Source: Desulfobacteraceae bacterium (lineage in GTDB: Bacteria; Desulfobacterota; Desulfobacteria; Desulfobacterales; Desulfobacteraceae). Taken from it: 8,566 bases of DNA. The translations under genes were made by a program, and so were the position numbers. Shown here piece after piece: positions 1 through 6,954 of this stretch. The stretch is taken from positions 1-8,566 of the forward strand of contig PIVQ01000283.1 of assembly GCA_003354055.1 (NCBI GenBank). The letters are read 5' to 3'. Positions within the stretch are counted from its first letter, which is position 1. Each line of letters begins with the position of its first letter. Under the pieces are notes generated by a model. It made no database searches, was not told where the DNA came from, and saw nothing but the letters and a program-made list of their open reading frames with translations.

Positions 1-1131
1 TCACGTGAATCCGGACAACTGCCCTCCCACCTGCTCCAGTTTTCCAAGGATAAAAAACCGGTTGTGGTCTGGAACATGACCCGCAGGTGTAATCTCAAAT
101 GCGTTCACTGTTATGCAAAGTCAGAAGATATCTCCTATGACAATGAACTGACCCATGAACAGAGCATTGCCATGATAGACGATCTTGCTGAGTTCGGTGT
201 GCCTGTTTTGCTTTTCTCCGGAGGAGAACCAACGATACATCCCCGTCTGGTTGAATATGCCCAATATGCAGTATCCAAAGGAATGCGGGCCGTAATCTCC
301 ACCAACGGTACCCTGATTACCAAGGAAAAGGCAAAACAGTTAAAGGAAATCGGTCTTTCCTATGTCGGGATCAGTCTGGACGGTCTTGAAGAGACCCATG
401 ACATGTTCAGGGGGGTTCCCGGATCATTCCAGCGTGCCATGAAAGCGGTTGATAACTGTCTGGAAGTCGGTATTAAGGTCGGGGTGAGATTCACCATCAA
501 CAAACGGAACGTGGCCGATATCCCAGGTATTTTTGACCTGCTGGAAGAAAAGAACATTCCCAGGGCCTGCTTTTACCATCTTGTTTATTCCGGCAGAGGA
601 TCTGAAATTGCCAAGGAAGACCTGTCACATGAAGAGACCCGTGAGGTACTGGACCTTATCATGGACAGAACCAAAGATCTTCATGACAGAAATAAGGCCA
701 AAGAGGTTCTTACCGTTGATAACCATGCAGACGGCCCCTACCTTTACCAGCGGCTTCTGAATGAAGATCCGGAACGGGCAGCCGAAGTCCTGGAACTCCT
801 TGAAATGAACGAAGGCAATAGCTCCGGCAGGGGTATCGGCTGTATTTCATGGGACGGTGAAGTCCATCCGGATCAGTTCTGGAGAGAGAAAAGCCTCGGT
901 AATGTAAAAGACAACCCCTTTTCTAAAATCTGGACTAATACTGAGAATGAATTTCTCATGAAGATGAAGGAAAAGAAAAAACATGTCAAAGGCCGTTGCG
1001 CTGAATGCAAGTGGCTGGATATTTGTGCTGGGAATTTCCGTGCCAGGGCCGAATCCGTGAATAATGATCCCTGGGATTCCGATCCGGCCTGTTACCTTAC
1101 AGACGAAGAGATCAAAAAGGAGGAAAGCTAA
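1..1131 (+). CDS. ahbC: AhbC, radical SAM 12,18-didecarboxysiroheme deacetylase (5' partial)
   Basis: Cytoplasmic Fe-S enzyme of siroheme-dependent heme synthesis; the family removes the acetate side chains of 12,18-didecarboxysiroheme to give Fe-coproporphyrin III. Seen: the frame is open from base 1 to the TAA at 1129-1131 (376 visible codons). The radical SAM CxxxCxxC motif (CNLKCVHC) has its cysteines at bases 88, 100 and 109, and the SAM-contacting GGEP lies at 220-231. The C-terminal part is a reduced SPASM/twitch region with cysteines at bases 841, 997, 1006, 1024 and 1090. The segment VHPDQFW after the first of these resembles the AhbC/NirJ group. A GTG at 64 is probably not the start: the upstream in-frame residues (LPSHLLQFSKDKKPVVVWN) look like family sequence, so roughly 20 N-terminal residues are probably missing. 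It is followed by hemB and ahbD in one operon, which separates it from NirJ of heme d1 synthesis. AhbC rather than AhbD is chosen from the HPDQFW segment and the gene order. Confidence 0.88.
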   Translation, partial: SRESGQLPSHLLQFSKDKKPVVVWNMTRRCNLKCVHCYAKSEDISYDNELTHEQSIAMIDDLAEFGVPVLLFSGGEPTIHPRLVEYAQYAVSKGMRAVISTNGTLITKEKAKQLKEIGLSYVGISLDGLEETHDMFRGVPGSFQRAMKAVDNCLEVGIKVGVRFTINKRNVADIPGIFDLLEEKNIPRACFYHLVYSGRGSEIAKEDLSHEETREVLDLIMDRTKDLHDRNKAKEVLTVDNHADGPYLYQRLLNEDPERAAEVLELLEMNEGNSSGRGIGCISWDGEVHPDQFWREKSLGNVKDNPFSKIWTNTENEFLMKMKEKKKHVKGRCAECKWLDICAGNFRARAESVNNDPWDSDPACYLTDEEIKKEES

Positions 1132-2105
1132 TGTTGTTTCCTGATTTCAGGGGCAGACGACTTAGGGCTTCAGACAATTTCAGAAGGATGATCAGGGAAA
1201 CCAAATTGTCCAGAGACGACCTGATTTTGCCTCTGTTTGCGGTTGAAGGTAAAGCCGTAAAAAAACCCATTGAATCCATGCCGGGACATTTTCAGCTTTC
1301 CTGTGACCATATTGTCACAAAGGCAGAAGAGGCGGCAGAAGCTGGAATCCCCGCTATCATTCTCTTCGGTATTCCTGATAAAAAAGATGAATTAGGAACC
1401 CGGGCCTATGCCTCTGACGGCATTGTCCAGAAGGCGATTGCCGAGGTCAAAAGCCGTGTGCCCGAGATTTCCGTCATCACAGATGTCTGTCTCTGCGGGT
1501 TTACAGACCACGGCCATTGCGGGGTGGTTGATAAAGGACTTATTGATAACGACGCCTCCCTTGATCTTCTGGCGAGAACCGCCCTGTCCCACGCTCAAGC
1601 AGGGGCGGATATGGTCGCCCCCTCTGATATGATGGACGGACGTGTAGCTGAAATTAGAGGATTGCTTGATGATGAAGGATTTACCCAAGTTCCGGTGATG
1701 TCCTATGCAGTCAAATATGCCTCTGCCTTTTACGGCCCCTTCCGACAGGCTGCGGAATCCGCCCCTCAGTTCGGCGACAGAAGAACCTATCAGATGGATC
1801 CTGCCAATGCTATGGAAGCCATCAGAGAGGCCACTATGGACATTGAGGAAGGCGCTGACATTATCATGGTAAAACCCGCCCTCTCCTACCTGGATATTAT
1901 CTGCCGTCTTAAAGATGAAATTGATCTTCCCATTGCCGCCTATAATGTATCCGGCGAGTACTCAATCATGAAGGCCGGTGAAATGATGGGATGGGTAGAT
2001 GCCAAAGCCCTGATCATGGAAACCCTGCTGTCCATCAAACGGGCCGGTGCTGATCTGATTTTGACCTATTCTGCCATTGATGTGGCAAGGGAGCTGAACG
2101 CCTGA
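1131..2105 (+). CDS. hemB: HemB, delta-aminolevulinic acid dehydratase (porphobilinogen synthase), zinc type
   Basis: Condenses two 5-aminolevulinate molecules to porphobilinogen, the first common tetrapyrrole building step, in the cytoplasm. Seen: 324 residues, the usual family length. The zinc ligands are Cys120, Cys122 and Cys130 in CLCGFTDHGHCG, so this is the zinc-cysteine form rather than the aspartate-rich magnesium form. The two active-site lysines are Lys195 (AVKYASAFYGPF) and Lys248 (MVKPALSYLD); in the family both form Schiff bases with substrate. The ATG overlaps the ahbC stop by one base (TAATG). A strong AAGGAGG at 1117-1123, seven bases upstream, fixes the start. The end overlaps the ahbD start in the same way. 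Its place between two late-pathway radical SAM genes suggests co-expression of the first and last steps of heme synthesis. Identification is firm. Confidence 0.97.
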   Translation: MLFPDFRGRRLRASDNFRRMIRETKLSRDDLILPLFAVEGKAVKKPIESMPGHFQLSCDHIVTKAEEAAEAGIPAIILFGIPDKKDELGTRAYASDGIVQKAIAEVKSRVPEISVITDVCLCGFTDHGHCGVVDKGLIDNDASLDLLARTALSHAQAGADMVAPSDMMDGRVAEIRGLLDDEGFTQVPVMSYAVKYASAFYGPFRQAAESAPQFGDRRTYQMDPANAMEAIREATMDIEEGADIIMVKPALSYLDIICRLKDEIDLPIAAYNVSGEYSIMKAGEMMGWVDAKALIMETLLSIKRAGADLILTYSAIDVARELNA

Positions 2106-3214
2106 TGAATCATCCACATGGAAAAATGGGCGGAGGGCATCCTGGCGGACAACCTGGCTCGACGGATCCCAATACCCTGAGACTTGTCGCCTGGGAAACC
2201 ACCCGGCGGTGCAACCTTTCCTGCAAGCATTGTAGAGCAGTTGCCGAAGATCATCCCTATGAGAACGAACTGGATACTGAAGCGTCTTTTAAACTTCTCG
2301 ATCAGATCAGGGAAGTGGGCACGCCGATAATTATTCTCACAGGCGGAGAACCTCTGCTGAGGGATGATATTTTTGATATCGCCGCCTATGGGAACAAGAT
2401 CGGGCTTCGTATGGTCATGGCACCCAACGGCACCCTGCTCAACGAAGAAAATGCCGCCCGACTTAAAGCATCTGGTATCAAACGGATATCCGTCAGCCTG
2501 GATGGGGCCACCCCTGCTACCCATGACGAGTTCAGAGGGCTGACCAATGCCTTTGATGACGCGCTCAGAGGGATCGAAATTGCAAAGGCTGCCGGACTGG
2601 AATTTCAAATCAATACTACCATTACAAAGACCAATCTGGATGAAATTCCCAAAATTCTGGCGCTTGCAGAAGAATTAGGCGCAGTGGCCCACCATATCTT
2701 CCTTCTGGTCCCCACCGGACGTGGAAAGTATATTCTTGATTCCTCCATTGATGCTCAGGAATACGAGGAAACCCTGAACTGGTTCTATGACCAGCAGTCC
2801 AAAACCAGCCTGCAGCTTAAAGCAACCTGTGCCCCTCATTACTATAGAATCCTGAGGCAACGGGCCAAGGCAGACGGTAAAAAGGTGACCTTTGAAACCC
2901 ATGGATTAGATGCGGTAACCCGCGGATGTCTTGCCGGCACAGGATTTTGTTTCGTCTCCCATGTAGGGCGAGTTCAAACCTGTGGTTTCCTGGATGTGAC
3001 CTGCGGTGACGTAACAAAGCTAAGTTTTAAGGATGTCTGGGAGAATTCTAAGGTTTTTAATGAACTCCGGGATATGGACAACCTTGAGAACAAATGCGGC
3101 ATCTGTGAGTTCAAGCGGGTGTGCGGCGGTTGCAGGGCCAGGGCATATGAAGCTACGGGCAGCTATCTTGAAGAAGAGCCGCTTTGCTCTTACCAGCCAA
3201 AGAGAAAAAAGTAA
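2105..3214 (+). CDS. ahbD: AhbD, radical SAM heme synthase (Fe-coproporphyrin III decarboxylase)
   Basis: The AhbD family converts the two propionates of Fe-coproporphyrin III to vinyl groups by oxidative decarboxylation, giving heme b, the last step of the siroheme-dependent route. Seen: 369 residues. A Gly/His-rich tail (residues 1-21) precedes the radical SAM domain. The SAM cluster cysteines are Cys36, Cys40 and Cys43 (CNLSCKHC), and GGEP is at 80-83. A fuller SPASM domain has C275-X12-G-X4-C293, then C331-X2-C334-X5-C340-X2-C343 and C361, consistent with a second 4Fe-4S cluster. Extra cysteines are at 242, 282 and 300. The ATG overlaps the hemB TGA by one base (TGATG), with AAGGGAG at 2087-2093 as a somewhat distant ribosome site, so translational coupling is likely. 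The gene ends just before a strong terminator. AhbD rather than AhbC is called from the fuller C-terminal cysteine set and the operon order; another SPASM enzyme is unlikely in this context. Confidence 0.9.
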   Translation: MNHPHGKMGGGHPGGQPGSTDPNTLRLVAWETTRRCNLSCKHCRAVAEDHPYENELDTEASFKLLDQIREVGTPIIILTGGEPLLRDDIFDIAAYGNKIGLRMVMAPNGTLLNEENAARLKASGIKRISVSLDGATPATHDEFRGLTNAFDDALRGIEIAKAAGLEFQINTTITKTNLDEIPKILALAEELGAVAHHIFLLVPTGRGKYILDSSIDAQEYEETLNWFYDQQSKTSLQLKATCAPHYYRILRQRAKADGKKVTFETHGLDAVTRGCLAGTGFCFVSHVGRVQTCGFLDVTCGDVTKLSFKDVWENSKVFNELRDMDNLENKCGICEFKRVCGGCRARAYEATGSYLEEEPLCSYQPKRKK

Positions 3215-3229
3215 GCCCAAAAAAAATGG

Positions 3230-3267
3230 AAAAGGCCCGGTGTGCATCTTTGCGTACCGGGCCTTTT
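3230..3267. terminator. Bidirectional rho-independent terminator between ahbD and the PPi-PFK gene
   Basis: A perfect 12-bp stem pairs 3230-3241 with 3256-3267 (AAAAGGCCCGGT and ACCGGGCCTTTT). It can extend inward through two G-U pairs and GCA/TGC to a TCTT loop at 3247-3250. On the plus strand a run of eight T follows from 3279 after a short spacer. On the minus strand the A-run at 3219-3226 becomes a T-run right after the stem. It therefore serves both convergent units: ahbD ends at 3214 and the minus-strand gene ends at 3285. The minus-direction signal has the tighter T-tract. Confidence 0.9.
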
Positions 3268-3284
3268 CGTTAGAGTTATTTTTT

Positions 3285-5363
3285 TTACAACGAGTTCAGC
3301 TTAAGTATCAAAGGCCTGTCTTCTTCGGTATCTCCGTCAAAGGTCACCGGCCCCGGATTTCTGAACCGGTCGGGTCCCGCATTAGCAGCCACCCATTTTT
3401 CCCGAGTTGCCTTGAACACCCTGAAAGCATTTGAATTAAGATCCACAATACTCTTTTCTATCACCAACTCTAGACGCCCTTTCCTCTCCTCAAGATGCAT
3501 GAGCCTGGCAATGGGGATACCAATTGGTTCCCATTGATCAAAGTCTTTTTCAAGGTTGAGTATAGCCGCCATCTGACCTGTCGCATTTCCTGCAATGAGA
3601 TGGAAGGCGGTCAGTCCCAGGTTGTAGGTATAGTTGCAGTCAAAATTCGTGGGGTCTGATCCTCTTCCGTCATATCCGTAAAAATGAGTCTGGGTTTTGA
3701 AGTCGGGTTCGGATTTTTTGAATATGGCCACAAGCGCCTTTGGAAGCTCATCGTCGGTATCCAGCATGCCGTCATTGACCAGGGCCTGTTTCAGGGTTTT
3801 AAGAGATATGATCGCAGGTTTTACCAAAACATACTTGTCATGGGGATTTTTAAACAGAGCCGGGGCATAGAGTTCCGGATCCATTCTGGCGGAAGTCATG
3901 AAGGTGCTGTAATCCTCCCGGTTAATCCCAACTTTGTAAACACCCTGTTCTTTGAGGACATCCAGATACTCCTTGACCATATCCATAACAATTTTTTCAG
4001 TTTTGACCTGGGAAAACTGGAAATTACCGTGGAAGTCCCGCTCCACCAGCAGGCCTTCTTTGAAAAACGCAGGCAATTGGGTAAAGAGCTCATCATCCCG
4101 CATGTTCCAGATGGGAAATTTCCCCTTGTCAATCATTCCCTGGCTGATCCGTCGCAGATAATCCAGTTTTTCATTCAATCCGGGAAAAGACCTGTGGAAA
4201 TCTAAGTCATGGATGTTGTTGTAGTCGGCGATAATCTTATTTAGCTTAATGATAAAGATCTGGATTTCATTGATAAATTCCAGTATCCCCTCGGGAATGA
4301 TCATAATACCGAAATTTTTACCAAAGGAGGCACGCCGCACAATAATATCACAGATCACCCTTGATAAATGACGCAAGGTAATCCCATAGGCATTATAATC
4401 TGTGCCTTCTTCCGGTTTAGCTTTTGAAAGTCGGTCCTTGTCAATATAATTGGCCAGTTCCTCACCGATCAATGCCAGGTTGACATGGGTCTGAAGTCCG
4501 CTTTCAAGTGTGAGGTGACTTGCCACCCGTCCCATAACTTTGCACACATGCCAGTATTTGGTATCGGAACTGCCGTCATTGGCCAGGTTTGCAATATTTC
4601 TGGCAAAAGATCTTGCTGCGGAGTGAAACCCGAAAGAAATGGCGCACAGGATATTCCCGTCATCTGTTTTAACCTGGATATCACCGTCAATGGTCTTAGG
4701 AATTCCTATCACCTTGATACCTGATGATTTAAAATGCTGGGCCAGAAAGGCGGCATTTGTATTTGAATCATCACCGCCGATAATGACCAGGGCATCCAGA
4801 TCAAGACCTTTGCAGGTGGTCAGAGCTTTTTCCATTTTTTCACCGGAGTCGATTTTTGTCCGTCCGGTTTTGATCATGGTAAATCCGCCCATATTTCGAT
4901 AGTGGTCTACCAAATCTTCGGTAATTTCAATATGGCGAGCTTCCAATAAACCGTCCGGCCCCTGTAGAAATCCGAAAACCCTCGATTCCGGGTTGTACTT
5001 TTTAATCTCATCAAAAAGACCTGCAATCACGTTGTGCCCGCCGGGTGCAGGTCCCCCGGAAAATACCACCCCTACATTCCGTTTTTTTATGAATTCGTCC
5101 TTTTCATCATCGGACAGATTATCAGAGGCCACGATCTGCTGGACCGAATTATTGATAATGCCGGGCAGCATGCGCTCCGCCTCTGTGTCCTTTATAAACT
5201 GATATTGATCCCTGGATTCCAGGGATGAATATTTTCCGCTGTAAATGTCTAATTTTTTGGGGGAAAATGATCTTCTGGCCAAAGTATCCATGCTGTCGTC
5301 GGACATTGCATGGCAGGCTGCCTCTAATAGCGCCTTTGATTCCATCTCTGTATGAGATCCCAT
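3285..5363 (-). CDS. Pyrophosphate-dependent 6-phosphofructokinase, long type
   Basis: Interconverts fructose 6-phosphate and fructose 1,6-bisphosphate with PPi/Pi as phosphoryl partner, a reversible cytoplasmic step of glycolysis and gluconeogenesis. Seen: 692 residues. A leader of about 95 residues is followed by the phosphate loop SGGPAPGGHN (102-111), GGDDSN (196-201), PKTIDGD (222-228), MGR (277-279) and PEG (357-359). Asp199 and Lys223 stand where ATP-dependent enzymes have glycines (GGDGS, PGTIDND); in this family these residues mark PPi use. A conserved C-terminal block, GYDGRGSDPTNFDCNY, probably belongs to the sugar-phosphate site. The protein is longer than the roughly 550-residue long-type enzymes I recall. 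The ATG at 5363 has AGGAG (5369-5373) five bases upstream. It lies 24 bases after a GGDEF gene on the same strand, so the two are probably cotranscribed, and it ends at the shared terminator. PPi dependence is inferred from residues; kinetics and direction are unknown. Confidence 0.93.
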   Translation of the reverse strand: MGSHTEMESKALLEAACHAMSDDSMDTLARRSFSPKKLDIYSGKYSSLESRDQYQFIKDTEAERMLPGIINNSVQQIVASDNLSDDEKDEFIKKRNVGVVFSGGPAPGGHNVIAGLFDEIKKYNPESRVFGFLQGPDGLLEARHIEITEDLVDHYRNMGGFTMIKTGRTKIDSGEKMEKALTTCKGLDLDALVIIGGDDSNTNAAFLAQHFKSSGIKVIGIPKTIDGDIQVKTDDGNILCAISFGFHSAARSFARNIANLANDGSSDTKYWHVCKVMGRVASHLTLESGLQTHVNLALIGEELANYIDKDRLSKAKPEEGTDYNAYGITLRHLSRVICDIIVRRASFGKNFGIMIIPEGILEFINEIQIFIIKLNKIIADYNNIHDLDFHRSFPGLNEKLDYLRRISQGMIDKGKFPIWNMRDDELFTQLPAFFKEGLLVERDFHGNFQFSQVKTEKIVMDMVKEYLDVLKEQGVYKVGINREDYSTFMTSARMDPELYAPALFKNPHDKYVLVKPAIISLKTLKQALVNDGMLDTDDELPKALVAIFKKSEPDFKTQTHFYGYDGRGSDPTNFDCNYTYNLGLTAFHLIAGNATGQMAAILNLEKDFDQWEPIGIPIARLMHLEERKGRLELVIEKSIVDLNSNAFRVFKATREKWVAANAGPDRFRNPGPVTFDGDTEEDRPLILKLNSL

Positions 5364-5382
5364 TCAAACTCCTGTTCGTGGC

Positions 5383-5398
5383 TGGTTCTATTGAACCA
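5383..5398 (-). other. Small hairpin spanning the stop codon of the diguanylate cyclase gene
   Basis: TGGTTC (5383-5388) and GAACCA (5393-5398) form a perfect 6-bp inverted repeat with a 4-base loop. It covers the TAG stop (5388-5390) and sits about ten bases upstream of the PPi-PFK ribosome site on the minus strand. No T-run follows, so it is not a classical terminator. It could affect coupling or mRNA processing between the two genes, or be chance. Confidence 0.35.
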
Positions 5399-6800
5399 TT
5401 ACCTGGTTCCGTCCGTTTTCTTTGGCTTTATAAACGGCCATATCCGACCGTTCAAAAACCTGTTCACTATTCTGATCCCCTTCTATTACGCAGGAGATCC
5501 CTATACTAACTGTTACTTTAACTTTTTCATTTTTATACAAAAACTCTATCTTTTCGATGGTTTTTCTTATTTTCTCAGCGGCCTTCTCCCCGCCTATGGA
5601 ATCCGTCTCCGGCATAATGACCACAAATTCCTCACCACCGTAGCGGGCCAGCATATCACTTTTTCTCAATAAAGGCTGCGTTCTTTTTATAATTTCCTGT
5701 AAACAGCGGTCACCAATGGCATGACCGTATTGATCATTGATCCGTTTGAATTTGTCGGCATCTATGAGCAATAACGAAAATATCGTTCCATATCTGAGAA
5801 ACCGGTCCATCTCTTCTACCATTTTTTTATCATAGGCCCGTCTGTTAAATGCGCCGGTCAACTGGTCCTGGTTCAGTTTTTTTTCCAGTTCTTCAGAATG
5901 CCGGGTGGCATCCTGAAGTTCTTTCTTCAGCTTTGCAAATCCCGATTTAAAAGAGGCTCTGTTTTTTTCAGCCACTTTATTAATGGCCTGATCCACGGTT
6001 TTCTTTTTATGGAGGGCTTTTTCAATGGAAGTTAGCCTCTGGGTTATCTGAACCTTAAGATCATCAAGACTAGCAGCAACATCTGATGATTTTTTCAACC
6101 CACTCATTTCAGAACTCAAAACGTTCTCAAATCCCTGATTGGAGGAAAACATGGAATGGGTCTGTTCATAGGAGTTGGCCAGTTTGGTTTCAATATCCAG
6201 AATCTTGCTCACGATTTCCTGGACAAAGACATTGACCTTTTCTCTGTCCTGACTGGTCTCGGAAATATAGTGAAAAATCAGAGAAAATACCGTTTCCCTG
6301 ATATCGTTAATATCCCCGGAATCCTGGATCTTTAGTATCCGTGTGGTCATATGATCCAGTTTCGGGGCATATTTTTTATCCAGAGTGGATTTCAGGGAAT
6401 TGACCACCTCATGGTAACTTAGCTTGAAATCATCAAGAAAGGTGTCAGTCGAGGTTTTTAAAAGAGAGGAAAACATGCCCTTTTTCTTTTTAAGGGGAAT
6501 AGGACCGATGTCCTCTTTTATCATGGCAGTTTTCAACTGTTCAAAAATATAGGCAATTTTTGAAGGGGATGCCTTTTTTTTCAAGGCATTACTCAGTTCT
6601 TTGCAGGCTTTGGCAAATGGGGTTCCTCCCTTTGCCACCATATCGATGATAATGGGGAAATATTTTCGATAGAGTCTGTCCTGGTTTTCAAATTTTTCTT
6701 CTACCGTATCCAATTCCTTGAGCAGACTGTCTTTTTGGGTTTGCAGCTTTCTGACCTGGTCCTGTAAACCTGCAATTTTTTCATCTAATTGAGCTGGCAT
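5388..6800 (-). CDS. Cytoplasmic diguanylate cyclase with a long helical/coiled-coil N-terminal region and a C-terminal GGDEF domain
   Basis: Expected to make cyclic di-GMP from two GTP. Seen: 470 residues with no signal peptide or membrane segment. Residues 1-45 are heptad-like (LDEKIAGLQDQVRKLQ), predicting a coiled coil. Residues about 45-200 are helical and unassigned, and about 245-310 form a second Lys/Glu-rich coiled coil joining the GGDEF domain (about 310-470). Catalytic features are intact: DQLTGAFNRRAYD (312-324), the metal and substrate region DADKFKRINDQYGH (347-360), active site GGEEF (388-392) and VSIGIS (431-436). An RxxD inhibitory site (Arg379, Asp382) sits five residues before GGEEF, so product feedback is likely. 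The start is the ATG at 6798-6800, with a modest GGGG/GGGGA ribosome site. It is the first gene of a probable two-gene unit with PPi-PFK and is divergent from ftsY. Activity is inferred from motifs; the input signal is unknown and I assign no gene symbol. Confidence 0.92.
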   Translation of the reverse strand: MPAQLDEKIAGLQDQVRKLQTQKDSLLKELDTVEEKFENQDRLYRKYFPIIIDMVAKGGTPFAKACKELSNALKKKASPSKIAYIFEQLKTAMIKEDIGPIPLKKKKGMFSSLLKTSTDTFLDDFKLSYHEVVNSLKSTLDKKYAPKLDHMTTRILKIQDSGDINDIRETVFSLIFHYISETSQDREKVNVFVQEIVSKILDIETKLANSYEQTHSMFSSNQGFENVLSSEMSGLKKSSDVAASLDDLKVQITQRLTSIEKALHKKKTVDQAINKVAEKNRASFKSGFAKLKKELQDATRHSEELEKKLNQDQLTGAFNRRAYDKKMVEEMDRFLRYGTIFSLLLIDADKFKRINDQYGHAIGDRCLQEIIKRTQPLLRKSDMLARYGGEEFVVIMPETDSIGGEKAAEKIRKTIEKIEFLYKNEKVKVTVSIGISCVIEGDQNSEQVFERSDMAVYKAKENGRNQVMVQ

Positions 6801-6847
6801 AATTTAGTCCCCGTGATGTGGATCATTGGCTGTCCTATTTTTAACGG

Positions 6848-6875
6848 TTGACAGTAAGAAAGTAAAGTCTATTTA
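6848..6875 (+). promoter_or_regulatory. Candidate sigma70-type promoter for ftsY
   Basis: A consensus TTGACA (6848-6853) is followed after 16 bases by TATTTA (6870-6875), a weak -10. An alternative pair further downstream is TTGATT (6887-6892) with TAAAAG (6910-6915) at 17-base spacing. The choice between them is not decidable from sequence. The first pair is interleaved with the inverted repeat at 6860-6888. Confidence 0.35.
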
Positions 6876-6888
6876 GCTGTCTTTACTT
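6860..6888. repeat. Perfect 8-bp inverted repeat in the divergent promoter region
   Basis: AAGTAAAG (6860-6867) and CTTTACTT (6881-6888) are exact reverse complements separated by 13 bases. The arm centres are 21 bases apart, about two helical turns, which suits a dimeric regulator. The site overlaps the spacer and -10 of the candidate ftsY promoter. It could also form a weak AT-rich hairpin in a transcript. Operator function is inference. Confidence 0.45.
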
Positions 6889-6940
6889 GATTCCGGGCTA
6901 ATAAAACTGTAAAAGATCTTACACTCAACACATAAAGTTA

Positions 6941-6945
6941 AGGAG
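6941..6945 (+). promoter_or_regulatory. Ribosome binding site that decides the GTG start of ftsY
   Basis: AGGAG lies nine bases before GTG at 6955-6957. No in-frame ATG occurs near it, and the protein from this GTG begins with a plausible FtsY N terminus, so the non-ATG start is accepted. Confidence 0.75.
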
Positions 6946-6954
6946 ATATAAGGC

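Larger units (their letters stand above)
6801..6954. promoter_or_regulatory. Divergent intergenic region between the diguanylate cyclase gene and ftsY
   Basis: This 154-base AT-rich spacer must hold the start signals for both directions, since no gene lies upstream of either on the same strand within the window. It contains a perfect 8-bp inverted repeat (6860-6867 and 6881-6888) and sigma70-like candidates for the rightward unit. I see no convincing minus-strand -35/-10 pair. No small ORF or riboswitch fold is evident. Confidence 0.6.

Noticed and set aside
64..66. GTG as the start of the first gene
   Set aside because: The frame stays open to base 1 and the upstream residues read as AhbC family sequence; the visible gene is a 5' partial. 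The only purine-rich site (AAGGAT at 47-52) is poorly spaced.
64..1131. NirJ of heme d1 synthesis as an alternative for the first gene
   Set aside because: NirJ and AhbC are close relatives, but the operon with hemB and ahbD and no nir genes favours AhbC.
2066..2608. 180-residue minus-strand ORF
   Set aside because: Lies antisense to hemB/ahbD, has no recognisable motif, and both real genes have intact family residues on the other strand.
3033..3434. 133-residue plus-strand ORF across the terminator
   Set aside because: Out of frame with ahbD, crosses the hairpin terminator and runs antisense into the PPi-PFK gene; composition is not protein-like.
3684..4205. 173-residue plus-strand ORF
   Set aside because: Antisense shadow inside PPi-PFK; no family resemblance and no ribosome site noted.
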